A DNA stretch of 64,000 nucleotides from Larix kaempferi (Eukaryota; Streptophyta; Pinopsida; Pinales; Pinaceae), in NCBI GenBank assembly GCA_027924585.1, contig BSBM01000871.1:62001-126000 (forward strand), in the 5' to 3' direction. The translations under genes and the position numbers were made by a program. This document shows, piece by piece, positions 31,291 to 43,390 of the stretch (positions are counted from its first letter, which is position 1; every line of letters starts with the position of its first letter). The notes under the pieces were generated by a model. The model worked only from the letters and a program-made list of their open reading frames with translations. It had not been told where the DNA came from and searched no databases.

Positions 31291-31853
31291 CTTTAAGAGT
31301 ACTTCAAATGGAAATAGAAAATATCTAGGTCTTACCACTTGAATTGCTGAAAATTGGATCTGGTCCCGGATTAGGGTTTGTCAGAAAAACCCTAAAAAAT
31401 TCAAAATGTGAATTTCAACTTTCTGAAAGGATAGAAAGATGCGCCTTGATGAGATGATCAGCCTGGTGTATTCAGAATTTGAGATCAGCAAAGCTTTACA
31501 CTTCATATTTTCCTTTTTGTCCTCTCGGCTTCACTGGGGAGAGCCCTGAATTAGGGTTTGAGTTTCCCGGAGATCTACCCAGCCAAAAATCTCGATCCAA
31601 AGCTCTAAACTTCGACTTTTGCAAGGAGCTTCCAACTATGTCTTCAGATTTCAGAAATTCCTATTTTTGTGAAAACCCTAATTGTTAGGGCCAAATCTAA
31701 AAATGCTCAAAACTGAATTCTAATTAGACAGATAGATTCTCCTTGATGAGTAGATTCAATCAACTATACTTCTTTTCCACAATCTGTGGAGAGAAACCCA
31801 ATAAACAAGAAACTCAAGTTTCTGTCACTGCAAAATGTCTTCTTCTCAGGTTA

Positions 31854-31865
31854 GCTCTGATACCA
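31854..31865 (-). other. Copia-1 primer binding site, initiator tRNA-Met
   Basis: The minus strand reads TGGTATCAGAGC, the classical plant Copia primer site. It abuts the 5' LTR. Confidence 0.9.
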
Positions 31866-32469
31866 TGTTAAATTTTAAGCATTAATTCACAATACTCTAG
31901 GATATTCATTGAGAGAATAACATATACAGTATATCAATGCATAAAAATCACAATAAGCATGACAAGCATCACAAGAATCAAAAGCATGAGAGACAAGAGA
32001 CACAAAGTTTCTGTGGGGAAAACCCTAAGGTGAAAAACCCCACAACTCCCTCAGAGATAGAGAGAGTAATGGCTCAACCAAAGTACAACCAAAATACACT
32101 GAGATAGTGTCCTAGTAGCAGATGATCCTCCTCCTCACTAGTGCGCCACTTTCTGAGTGAAAGAAGTGTGAGTTTCCGAATGATCAAAATAGAGATCTCC
32201 CAATCTCTATTTATACTAACCTATTTTCCCAGTGACCTTATGGGGACGACTTGTCTAGCTAGGTACATCCAAAATATAATATATATTTCAGGGCTGACCC
32301 CACACATGGTGGTCTAATAACCCGTCGCCAAGTACACACACTTGTGACACTTGTCAATACACATGATGACACTTCCTTATAGAGGAATAACACATCTCTT
32401 ATAAGGGTACAATAAATATATATGAAATACATAGATGAAATAAATTCCGAATTTACACATACATCAACA
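31866..32469 (-). repeat. Copia-1 5' LTR
   Basis: 604 bp, intact termini, followed by ACAAC at 32470-32474. On the minus strand it has TATAAATAGAGA near 32215, a good TATA box for the element's transcription. Confidence 0.9.
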
Positions 32470-32474
32470 ACAAC

Positions 32475-33787
32475 AACTCATTTGGGACGCCCACTACAGC
32501 AAGAATGAAGGACACTTTGGAGTAGAAAAGATGCTTGTTATTCTACAGAATTATTTCTTTTGGCCTACACTAAAATCCAACGTCAACAAGTACATTCGAT
32601 CATGCGTCGTTTGCACCATTGCTAAGCCACCTAATCGACAACAGGGATTGTATACACCTCTACCAGTTCCTAGTTGACCATGGGAATCTATTTCTATGGA
32701 CTACTTGACGGGTTATCCTACTACCAAACATCAGCATGACGCGATATTAGTACTAGTTGAATGATTTTCCAAGATGGCCATTCTCATACCATGTAAGAAG
32801 ACCACGACAGTGCAACATACTGCTCAGATCTTTTTTACACATGTTTGGAAACACTTTGGTTTACCCACAACCATTATTTCCAAACAAGATTCTAGATTCG
32901 TCAGCATCTTTTGGAAGACCCTCTTGCAATTGCTAGACACACGACTCTCACTGTTGACAGCTTTCCATCCTCAAATCAACGGATAGACAAAAGTTGTGAA
33001 TCACATGGTAGTACAACTTCTTTGCATGTACAATCACCAGCATTGACGCACATGGGATGAAAGTCTTCCATGCATCTAGCACAACTACAATCGTGCTCAA
33101 CACAACTCTATAGGAAAGAGTCCATTTGAAGTCTATTACGGATTTCATCCCTCAGTGCCTATCGACTTGATCATCTCCTCGACACAGCCGAGCGCCACCG
33201 ACTACAACCAGTGAGAAGTTGATAAAGAAATCAAGTTCAGAGATCAGATATGCGACATCCACAAGCAAGAACAGGAATTGTTGCATAGAGCAAGCAAGAA
33301 AGCTAAGGCCCGACATGAAAAGCATCGTATTCCTCATTCATTCCAAATTGGGGATAAGTTCTGGTTACATCTCAAGAAGGAGCGCTTCACAGGACCATTC
33401 AAGAAGTTCAAGACTTTGCGATATCGTCCGTACAGTATTCTTCGACAGATTGACAAAAATTATTTCCAGCTCGACATTCCTGCAAGCCTGGGTCTGCATC
33501 CAGTATTTATTGTGGATCTACTTCGACCATGTCATACACCCTTGTTGGAACAGAAGGACTTGCAGACAGCAGAACCCGAAGACATCCATCTAGATTTTCA
33601 AGAGCCTCTTCCTTGCGACACCATTGTGGGACGACAAGTCCACCATACAAGGATGAACACAATTCCCTTGTTCCAGGCTGCCAATGCTGGCCAGATGCCA
33701 TCTCAAGGAAAGTGGTACTCTATTACTAAAGTGACCAAAAATTTTCCTCACATTCGCAAGCAAACAATGGGTTCCATTGTTTCTTAA
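32475..33787 (+). pseudogene. GyB integrase, piece 3 of 3, with chromodomain-like tail
   Basis: Starts at LIWDAHYSKNEGHFGVEK (zinc module His residues), then CVVCTIAKPPNRQQG, the DDE core with SMDYLTGYP, a middle Asp block reading SKQDSRF, and FHPQING where the downstream Glu region is damaged. Then PFEVYYGFHPS and the C-terminal GDKFWLHLKKERFTGPFKK, SLGLHPVFIVDLLRP. The last 60 codons (TIVGRQVHHTR to GKWYS and FPHIRK) resemble a diverged chromodomain. The region from 33278 to 33787 is one open frame; upstream parts carry several stops. Confidence 0.8.
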
Positions 33788-34360
33788 GGAAGGAGGTCCG
33801 ATCCACATCACAGTTGGCAAGTCATCGACGTTTATGCAACTTCGACACGAATTCAACTCGACAAGTTCCAGTTTGACAGGTTTTGAATTCGACACAACTC
33901 TGACGAGTCTCAACTTCGACACACCTTGAGACATTCTCACCTTCGACATTTTCAGCAACCTCATAGTTTGCGACATCGACAAGCAGCATCGACATGCGAC
34001 TAGTGACTGTCGAACTTCGACAGACTGTCTCTCTGTCTTCCATTCGACTGTAACGGTTGAACTGTTGAACCATTCTAACTTCTTCTTTGTAACTGAACGT
34101 AACGGGAAGGCATCCAAGCGTTTGAGAAATCTATATAAGCATGTATAATATTGTAACATACAATAAGGATTTACCTGTTTACATATAATAGAAGAACAAT
34201 TCGCATTCCTGCATATTGTTTGTGGATATTTGTGTTTACCTGTGTAGTGTAATCCTGCTTTGCTCATTCTACTTATTCTTAATTGCTTCCACCATAAGAG
34301 AGACGACTCATTCATTCGAACTGTTGTCCCCCTCATGCTTCCTGGACACGACCCAGATCA
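33788..34360 (+). repeat. GyB 3' LTR, left edge uncertain
   Basis: Non-coding region after the pol stop. A TATA box CTATATAAG lies at 34131-34139, a possible AATAAG polyadenylation signal follows at about 34162, and it ends CCAGATCA at 34360, where GyC integrase sequence begins. Its U3 part (about 33820-34060) is packed with TTCGACA and CGACA words. The left edge is probably just after a purine tract near 33790. Confidence 0.6.
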
Positions 34361-34950
34361 AGTTTTGACTCTCCACATCTTGTTAGATAGTCTGTAGCTA
34401 TAATGATATATCTCGAACCAATTCGATTTTTTGGTGGGTTAATAGGTCCCACAAAATCAATAGCCCATTTATCAAAGGCTTTCAATCTCAGTTGTGGCCT
34501 CAATGGCATCTCATCTCTGCGAGATGCTTCCCTGATCTTTGGAAAACATCGCAACTACGAAAATGCTCCTTTGAATCCTTGTGGAGTGTAGCCCACCATA
34601 TCCATACTCTTAATAGTTTATGCATAGTGGCTCTTTCTACAGAGTGACCTCCAGACACTCCTAAATTTTCTTCAGCAAGTATCAATGATTTCTCGTGTTC
34701 TAGAACACATCTGCACAGTACTTCATCTAGTCCTAGCTTGTATAATTGTCCTGCAATTATGGTGAAGTCAATTGATTTTACTACCAGTTGTTTTTTCTGC
34801 TGCATAGTAAACTCTATAGGTGCCAACCATGTGGTCAGGAATTCTACAATATTCTTATAATAGTCGTCTACTATTTGAATATCAAATAACTGCGCATCTG
34901 GTAGACTATCATCCATGTTTGTAGGTTCTTCTCTTGACTCAATTCTGGAA
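34361..34950 (-). pseudogene. GyC integrase, truncated by GyB
   Basis: The minus strand shows a linker (SLPDAQLFDIQIVDDYY), the zinc module with a damaged motif (GVSGGHSVERATMHKLLR, FRSCDVFQRSGK), and the start of the core (DKWAIDFVGPINPP, YIIIATDYLTR). It stops at GESK where GyB's LTR begins, so GyB inserted here; the rest of the integrase has been lost with the left side. Frameshifts are frequent. Confidence 0.75.
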
Positions 34951-35049
34951 AGATGGTTGGGTCTTGAGTTCAGTCAACCTAGCTTCAAAACGATTTCAAA
35001 ATCGTACTCTTGGAAGAGTAACAACCATCTATAGATTCTTCCCCCTAAC

Positions 35050-36420
35050 ACTAGTTTATTGACCAGATATTTCAAAGATTAATAGTCAGTAAACATATGG
35101 AAGTGTGCACCCAAGAAAATAGTGTCTGAATTTTTGCAGTGCGTACACCATGGCTAAACCTTCTCTTGTTGTTGTGATATAATTATTTTCTGCTGAGGAC
35201 AACTTCCTACTTGAGAATGCAATATGATGGTCGATGCCTCCCTCACCTAGATGAGCTAGCACAATTCCAAGTGCAATGGATGAAGCATCGACATGCACAT
35301 GGAATGGTTTACTCCAATCTGAAAAAACTAATATAGGCGCAGTTACCATCCTCTCTTTCAATGTGTCCAATCCTTTCTGACAGCCCTTAGTCCAAATGAA
35401 CTTCGCTTCTTTCTTCAACAATTTTTCCATAAGCGCAGTGATTTGCGCATATGTTGTGTATCCCAATGTGCTGTGTAGTTTTTATACTGAATTAGGTGCT
35501 GGAAAATTCACAATAACTACGATTTTAACTGGATCAACCATTAGTCATTGTTTATGAACAATGTGTCCCAGTAGAATTCCATAAGGAACATAGAAGATGC
35601 TTTTCTTCAAATTCAGTGAGATTTGATGTTGTCGACACTTCACTAACATTAGTCTTAAGCTGGCATATTAATGGTTCTTTAATAACCCAAATACTGTCCA
35701 ATCATCAAAATATACTTCTAAAAACTTATGGATAAAATTCTTGAATGCAGTAACAACTACTCTCGAGAAAATGGTAGGTGCATTCTTTAGACCAAAGGGC
35801 ATAACTATGTACTGAAATGAGCACCATTCAGTGGAAAATGTAGTCTTCTTCTTGTCTGCTTTATCAATTCTTATATGATGATATCTAGAAAATCCATCAG
35901 TAAAAGAGTATGCCTTATTCCCTCCAACATTATCTAGCACTTCATCTGTGACTGGAGTAGGAAATGGGTCATGCAGCGATGCATCGTTTAGCCTCCTGAG
36001 ATCTATGCAAATCCTAATTCCGACTTTGGTTTTCTTTTCCTATATAACCATGGGACTTATCCATTCTGACTCTTCTACAGGTTAAATGATCCCTGCTTCA
36101 AGCATCTTATCGAGCTCTGATTTTACCCTCTCTTTCTATCTTGTATTAAGTCGATAAGGTATCTGCTTGATGGGCTTCGCATCCAGCTTGAGTGGTATTT
36201 TCATGACTCCCAAGTCGCCCAAAATGCCTTTCATTTCGGAAAAATTTGTAGGAAATAAGTCTTCATATTTGTGGAGTAAATCTGCTATTTGCGCAACCGT
36301 CTCTTTATCCCAGTAATCACCTATGGAAGCGAACTTTGTTTCTTTAGTACTTCCAATGTTCAATTTTTGATTTTTTACAGGATTAATCAGATCCGAAATT
36401 TCCAATGTAGGTCCTTCTAC
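35050..36420 (-). pseudogene. GyC reverse transcriptase and RNase H
   Basis: RT blocks on the minus strand: IPLKLDAKPIKQIPYRLN (36190), a degraded RICIDLRRLND (36000), DGFSRYHHIRID, MPFGLKNAPTIF, and catalytic VYFDDWTVFG near 35700. RNase H follows with FHVHVDASSIALGIVLA near 35290 (catalytic Asp present, unlike the Tat elements) and REGLAMVYALQKFRHY. Many stops are present, roughly one per 60-90 codons. A Ty3/gypsy element distinct from the Tat and chromovirus elements in this window. Confidence 0.8.
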
Positions 36421-36639
36421 TTCGCACTCTCCTTCCGAATCAGGTATGTTAACATTGCATGGGTCATCATCTTCGCTTTCCTCTTCATCTTTGTCTAATG
36501 CGAAGTTATAAAATTACAGGGCATGTTCTAGCTATCTTGTCCATTCGGGTTGTTGATACAAAGGTTGTGGTGTGTCGTTGAATACCTTATTTTTTATGAT
36601 CTATAATGCCTCATTTATACTTAGAAAGTCATCCTCAAA

Positions 36640-37608
36640 AATAAAATTTGCTTGTAAGTTCTTAGTCATGACGAACCATTCTATTGTCCCTCTGTGGATT
36701 TCTGTTTCTGTGGACCAGTTCTTTGGAATCTGCTCCAATGTGTGCACAAACCTATGGACCCATTCTACTTGCGGTATGTGTGTCTATGCTTTCATGCAAA
36801 GGTCTATGTGATCTCTAGGATCAATTTGTCCATTATATTTCACTTAAACCAGTTCATTTTCTTCCAGAAATCCGATCTTCATCATGTGCTTACATTCTTC
36901 CCATGTGGTTAGATTCTGCTTATGCGCAGCCCACCATCTAGTAGGTGTAGTGCGTAGTGCTGTATCCAATGCTATTAACTTATGTTCATCTGAAACTGAT
37001 ATAATATATTCTTGAAAAAATGCATGAATATTACTCAACCCATATTAAGTAGGGATTGGACTTACCTCTGTTCTGATCCAGCGCAATGATTTAGTGAGCT
37101 GCTCACATCTCCTTGTAGATACTTCGTGCATTATGCTCTGTCAGTTCTCTAGTCCCGCATCTGATTCGGATATGCAAGAGCTGTCACATTGCCAACTCAG
37201 TGTTCCATCATCAATTGGGTTGAGGTAATATACCTGATTCATCATCATCTTGTAGATATGATCCAGATCTTGAGCTCTACATTCTTCTCTTATTGGTTCA
37301 GTGTACCTCGGTCCCTGTGCAGGGTCTAAAGGTACGATGACCCTGATATATGTTCCTTCAAATATCATCTGCTTCTTTTTCAAATTGATAATTGTGAGGT
37401 TATCGATTGCCTAATCTATCCCCAATAATGCAGGATATGGATTTCTATCATCTATAATCTCAATAACCTTGAAGTCTACTTGACTTCGTACTCCATCAAT
37501 GTCGACAAGGACATTTGATAATCTCCCAAATGGTAGAACCTTTTGCTGATTAGCTAGCCTCAACTGTATTGGTGACCATGATAAATTTGACTTACCCATT
37601 TGTTCCAT
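36640..37608 (-). pseudogene. GyC protease region and gag-like segments before RT
   Basis: 37608-37411 reads like an aspartic protease C-terminal half (LPFGRLSNVLVDIDGVRSQVDFKVIEI, ALLGID). Downstream, before the RT, come two segments with capsid-type patterns: TPTRWWAAHKQNLTTWEECKH (about 36900-37000) and FVHTLEQIPKNWSTETEIHRG (about 36690-36780). Gag-type sequence between protease and RT is not the usual order and may be a family-specific insertion. The frames are broken by stops. Confidence 0.55.
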
Positions 37609-39350
37609 GCCTTCTTTGTCAAGAAATTTACTTATGAGCCTAAGTCAAGGATAATTTCGTCCATTTCAAATTCTCTGATCTGTGCACTTAGTCTCATTTC
37701 TCAGTCGGTTCTTTTATGATTCTTAATATGGTGAACCACTCTATGTTCTTCGTTTACCAAAGTACACTGCTCATAATGAATCGGCAGGTTTTGTAGTTCT
37801 GCTAAGGAATTTTCATGCTTTAACAACTTCATACAACTCTGTAAAAGCCTCACAACAGGACTCACTGGGTCTGTTGTAGTACATGATCGATCATACGAAG
37901 CTGGCATATCCATCACAGGTGCAGTCTCACTTCGCAACTTGATTCTTGGAGTCACATATTTTGATTCTTTAAAGGTTTCTCTTGATTCCGCGAAGACTTC
38001 TTTTTCTTTGTTCAGGTTGAAAGAAGGTGTTTTTCCAGTTTCTTTTCTAATCCAAGCCCCTTTAGTAGGATTTTGTCTAGCTTGGATATTCTTAGAAGTT
38101 GAAGCTTTAGTTCTTTGGTCTCCACTTGTTGTGGCTCCACTTCGCGTGACAACATTAATGTTGCAATATGTATTCCGTTTTTCTGCTACAATCATCTGTA
38201 TGTTCTGATTATGTGCTTTAGGTCTTCTCTCTTGCATTTTTGCTTGCAAAACAGGGAATACTTCAATGATGTGGTCAAATGATTTACAGTATTTACAAGG
38301 GTTCATACAGTCTCTAGTTAGATGTCCTGGTTGAGTGCAGTTATAACATACGATCTGACCTCTTCCTTGTGCTTGTCCAGTGTTTCATCCCCTTCCTATG
38401 AATTCTCAACATCCTCTATACGTTCCTTGATCATACTGTGCATTTTCATCGTTGTTCTGTGTTTCCCCTTGAACTCTATAGACGTTGTGTTTTCTTTCCA
38501 TCATGAGGTCATATGCTCTACAATTGTTATCATTGTGACCAAATGACTTGCAGAATATGCAGTATAGGTTCTTTGGTGTTTGTAGATACTTCTGAAGTAA
38601 GTAGCAGTCCTCTGGGCGATGTTCTCTACATCAAAAAATATTGGACCATCGTCCTTGTTGTTGGTTTAATGGGTTTGGTGCTCTGTTAGTGATGTAATAT
38701 CTAAATATTGTACAATGTTATTTAGGGTGTCCTTATCCTTTACACTTTGTACACCAAACCTCTTTTATGGTTTCTTTCCTTTTCTTCATATCTTGCAGTT
38801 GTAGTGTTAAATTTGCTAGCTGGGTCTGTATTTGAACCATTCCTACACTAGTCTCTCCTATAGGCAAAGCCTCTAGTTTCATTGCAATTTCTAGGGCCTC
38901 TGTCTGCGAATCAACCTTTTATTGCATCAATGGTAACTTGATATGTGGAAACAGTGCGGCTATAAACCATTCTTGGTGCTGTTGTGGTGCTATGTCAAAG
39001 CTCACTTGATCTAACAACGCTTTGAAATTTTGGTCAAATTCCTATACTGTCTTAATCAATTTTTGCTTAATTTCTTTTAGCTCTGTGATACACTATGACT
39101 CTGAATTAGGTTTTTTAAATTCTCTGATGAGTGTAGGTCTGATATCCACTAGTGTCCTATTTTGTCCAACAGAGTACTTCATAAACCATGTTAAGTCTTT
39201 GTTCCTGAATGTGGTAACTAGCTGTGCTTGTGTAATAGCATCATCGTGTACTTGTTTAACATTCCATACGGCTTCGAAAAGAAACCAATGTTTCTCTAGG
39301 TCCTCAAGGCTAGTTCCTTTGAATATAGGAAGCTTAATGTCATCTTTCAT
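37609..39350 (-). pseudogene. GyC gag with several zinc knuckles
   Basis: Capsid-like start at 39350 (KLPIFKGTSLEDLEKHWFLFEAVW, LTWFMKYS). Then several Cys/His knuckle remnants between about 38750 and 38290 (for example CIFCKSFGHNDNNC, CYNCTQPGHLTRDC and CKYCKSFDH with the last Cys lost). A basic, Ser/Thr-rich linker follows to about 37700. At least three knuckles in a row suggest a nucleic-acid-binding nucleocapsid. Numerous stops and frameshifts. Confidence 0.7.
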
Positions 39351-40321
39351 TCTTCTTCTAGGTGGCGTAGTGTTCTTTGATATCTTAGGTGTACTACTAA
39401 TTGGAGTGTTCTAAGTACTTGCTCTTGCGGTGTTACTACTACTATTGTTCTATGGGTTAGTAGTATTTATGTCGTCAGCTGGAGGTTTCTGTGGAGTAAT
39501 GGGCTGATAGGTGGTTACTCTAGGCTATGTTTCACTATCAGTCTCAACCTGATATGAGTCCCTATTACTTCCTAACTCAGTTTCTAGAGAGGTGCGAGGT
39601 TCATGCTCATTAGATCGCTTCCCGATACTATACTTGTATCTTTTACCACTTTGTAATGTGTAGATATTTTCCTCAGTATCACTGTCTATATTACTGAACA
39701 TTACAAACTCAAGTTCCTAGGATTTTTATTGCATTTGTAAGACACCTTTTTCTTCTAACAACATTTTAATGTATAGACTGATATTTTTTCAGGCACTTAC
39801 CTCTGAATCCTTTGAATAAATATGCCTCTGCTGCACTGTAGGACTTCAAAGTGTCCACAACAAATTCTATAACGTAGCCTTCTAGTACATTGTCTAGCAA
39901 GAAGTCTACTACTCTTGATATTGGGCTATCCACTGCTTTAAGTCTATGAATCAGTTCTAAAGTCCACATTGTAGGTTCTCCATCTTTAAAGCAATTTTTC
40001 TACTCTACGAGCCTTGATATCCACTCATGTAGCTCATTTCCAAAGGATGCGAAGAAAATTTCATGTATGCCAGAGAAAAGATATATCTGTAACCATTCAT
40101 CCGTAGACAATTGCAGATGCCTGTTTTCTATCTTCGCAAACTCATTCTCTGTCTTAGTTACCCAGTGCTGTATCTATGTCCGCTCGGGATTCCAATGATC
40201 AGAGCACATCGCCCGTTCAAACGCGAAAATGGAACCATTTGTTGGCTTATTACTTCGTTCTTTGAATTTCTTGTACTGAACTAGGTTCTACACAGTGATG
40301 GGGCCAATAATGCCACTTCTC
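39351..40321 (-). other. GyC region upstream of gag
   Basis: Broken frame with Pro/Thr/Asn-rich stretches near 39400-39500 and a short open piece at 39969-39766 with no recognisable fold. It is cut at 40321 by Copia-2 and should continue at 47821. Confidence 0.4.
40317..40321. repeat. Target-site duplication of Copia-2, left copy
   Basis: TTCTC, repeated exactly at 47816-47820 after the right LTR. Confidence 0.9.
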
Positions 40322-40925
40322 TGTTGAGATATTGTAACTTCAAATAATATTATATTTGTACTTTATTATTATGGAGATGTTTCATTCCTCCTTGAAGACC
40401 TTATTGTATATCCGAAGATGTTTATTCCTCCGTCGGAATGTGTTAACTCAGGTTATTAGACTTCCCTAGTGGGGGTCGGCCCTGTGTGTGTTATGTGGGT
40501 CAAAGGGTCATTAGACAACCCTAGAGGGGTCGGCCCAGTCAGTTATAGTGGGGTATTTAACCCATTGGTTAAATATGAGCCTACATGTACTTGTGTAAAA
40601 GATATGTTAGAGTAGTGTATAAATAGAGGAGGTGTGTTCCTGATTTGACACACTCACTCACTTGAGAGTAGCGCACTTGTGGAGGAGAGGTCTGCTATGA
40701 TGGAGGAGGAGATCATGTCTTTGGTTTGCATCTTTGTATATTGCTGGTCATCTATATTGAGGAAGCTTTACTGGGTTTTCTACCCCATGAGGGTTTCCCG
40801 GGATAAATCTGTGTCTCTTGTGTTTATGATATGCTTGTTGTTTCTTCAGTGATCCTATATATGCTATGATTGTGAAATGGAATGTAATGCTGCTATTTTC
40901 TGTCTTAGCATATTAAATCTTAACA
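40322..40925 (+). repeat. Copia-2 5' LTR
   Basis: 604 bp, TGTTGAG to TTAACA, with GTATAAATAGAGG near 40617-40629 as TATA box. Confidence 0.9.
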
Positions 40926-40937
40926 TGGTATCAAAGC
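40926..40937 (+). other. Copia-2 primer binding site
   Basis: TGGTATCAAAGC, one mismatch from the initiator tRNA-Met site, directly after the LTR. Confidence 0.85.
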
Positions 40938-41284
40938 TAACCTGAAGGAAGGCAAGGTATGGCACTTACAACACTTGCTTTGCTTAGGACAATTTGAAGG
41001 TTAGGATTTTACATAGCAAAAACCAGTCATCGTGGAAATTTCGCTATAAATCCATTTCTGCCAAGGTTCAGGATCTGAAAAGTTTACATGCAGAAGATAA
41101 CATACCCAGGTATCTCGTGTCCAAAGGGCACCCTCAGATTCGTTGTACTTTGTAAGTTATGATCAGTATAAGTTAGGGTTTCTGCCTCTTCCAGATCTCA
41201 GTCAAATTCAGGTGACCTTGGAAAAAAGGTCATAACTTGGGCTAGGAAGCTCCAAATGAAATTTTGTAAAAAGTGACAGGTAGT

Positions 41285-41645
41285 ACACAGACTGTACTAT
41301 CTTAGGAAACGTTTTCAGAGGCCGAAGTTGAACCAGTGACACGTGGAACTCCGTACAAGTTCGCTCTCCTGTATTATCCCATAAACAGGTCACGTTGCAA
41401 CACTTGGCATAACTCTCTCTCAGAGAGTCCAATTGAGGTCAGACCTATTAGGATGGAAATATAATAGGGCAATATATCTTAGGAAAAGTTGTCAGAGGCC
41501 GAAGTACAAACAATGACACGTGGAAAGCTGTACAAGTTCGCTCTCCTGTATTTTCCCAAAACAGGTCACGTTGCGACATTTGGCATAAATCTCTCTCAGA
41601 GAATCCAATTGAGTTCAGACCTGTCAGGATGGAAATATGACAGGT
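41285..41645 (+). repeat. Tandem duplication of about 177 bp in the Copia-2 leader
   Basis: Two diverged copies start near 41290 and 41467. Both have CTTAGGAAA, CAGAGGCCGAAGT, ACAAGTTCGCTCTCCTGTAT and CAGGTCACGTTGC in the same order at a 177-base offset. No coding frame runs through both. Confidence 0.8.
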
Positions 41646-42139
41646 CAGGCTACTGCAGAAAAAAATTTCAGACCCTGTGGATCAAAAATTTCAGAGTTAT
41701 AGCAGAAACAATCAGGTACATATTTCTGTCAAAACATAATTATTTTTGGAGCACTTTTATTCATGGCTTCCGGAATTTAGTGTTTCGGAAAAAGTTGGAA
41801 TTTTTGAAGTCTGTAACCACTGCTGGAAGCTCCTCATAAAAATAAGAGTTTAGAGCCTTGGATCGAACCTTTTGATTGGACAGAAGGGTGGGCTTCATCA
41901 ATCCCTAGTTCGGGTTCCTATCCAAAAGATCCAGAAGTTTTGAATGAAATTTTGAGGGGTCAAATTTTGGAGATTTCAAAATTGAAGTATGCTAGCAAGA
42001 CACATCCTTCCATCCATTCAGAAGTGTGAAAGTCAAAGATTGAATTTTTAGGGTTTCTCTAGCAAACCCTAATCAAGCTCCAGATCAAGTTTCAGGGGGA
42101 GTTGAGGCTAAGGCCTTACATAAGAATACTACAAGAAGT

Positions 42140-43390
42140 CTCGACAGGTATGACTTAAGGAGGTTCAGGTATGTCTTGAAATCTGATTCTTGATTAAGTT
42201 CATGATGTGTTTGTCTTCATATTATTTATTAGTACAATCTTGATTAATGTTAGAATTGTCTTATCACCCTAGTAACAGTATGAATGCATGTGAATGATCG
42301 AAGACATTCATTGATTAGGGCTATATGATTGTACTAATGCATTATGGTGTTGTGTGAGGTTGATGTTGTCTGCTAACAAGATACAGGTACATCACCATGA
42401 CAACATGAAGACAAAGAATCATCCATAATATTTGTTCTAATTACAAGGTATGTATGACCTTGTTATATTATGCTTAACCTATGAGACATGCAGGTTCTAG
42501 CTCGGGATCTCTAAATCATTGAAGAGATTGTTTAGGTATGTTGTACATAACTAAGTAGGTATACTAATCCAGGTATGTTTTCTTATGTCAAGCTAGAATC
42601 TTATCTTGTGTTAGGATCCCTTATATAAGTATACTTGGTATGATTGGTTATGCTTATTCATAAAGTTAGTAATCAAGGGTTTATGCATACTATGACTCTT
42701 GTCTTGATGATTTAATTAACCAGAAGAGTACTATGATCAAACAAGAATATGCATGAGTAAAAGAAGACTTCCTTGAAACCCTGAATACTAATGATCATGA
42801 CTATACATATTCAAGATTATTTAGAATTAGAATGTTTTAAGAATATACTAATGAATGTATGTTTGTGTATGAGATCATGAGGATGACACTAGTGCACACT
42901 TGAGCATGCACAGTGGTACAGAATGAATAGAAGTTCAAAAGACATATAGAAGATCAAGCGGGAGGCAACCACACAAACATAAAAGATAAGTATTTGAGTT
43001 GTTATTGCTTGTATGCATATTTGTATTCCTAGAATATATCATGCTGAGTGCAAACATTCATAGAGCATTGAACAGTATACTACTAATATGCATATGATTG
43101 GTAAGTTGGACAAACATTCCATTATTGCTTGTCTAGAATGAAACCTCTTTGCTGACATGCTGAGAGCTGTGCACACTCTCAATAGTATGTTCTGGTAGAG
43201 ATGGAAGGCATCTAGACAGCCACTGTATGCATACAGAATATGAAAAAGTGTTGTGCCAAAGTATTGGTCAAAATAGTTGCATAACTATGTAAATGATATC
43301 TGTATGCATAATGGGTTATCATGTCAATATGATTTGATGATTATGAAGTGATACTAATCATGTACTTAATTTTGATTTGTAGGAAAGATC
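42140..43390 (+). other. Copia-2 splice-site-rich block shared with Copia-1
   Basis: Contains repeated AG|GTATG words (near 42144, 42168, 42448, 42534 and 42570) and ends with TGATTTGTAG|GAAAGATCATG, matching the acceptor-like end in Copia-1. GAAGACAAAGAATCATCCATA followed by AG|GTATGTA corresponds to the donor end in Copia-1. Homology is also visible at about 42640-42690 and 43060-43210. Non-coding. Confidence 0.6.

Larger units (their letters stand above)
25250..32469 (-). mobile_element. Copia-1: Ty1/copia element lacking integrase
   Basis: Two 604-bp LTRs with about 40 differences (about 6.6%), an initiator tRNA-Met primer site, a polypurine tract, and a five-base duplication with one mismatch (AAAAC/ACAAC). 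Order on the minus strand: gag, protease, a non-coding block where integrase should be, C-terminal RT and RNase H, a tandem-repeat zone, 3' LTR. All coding parts carry stops. It is inserted in GyB and is about ten times more diverged than Tat-1 in the same host element. Without integrase it could only have moved in trans. Confidence 0.9.
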
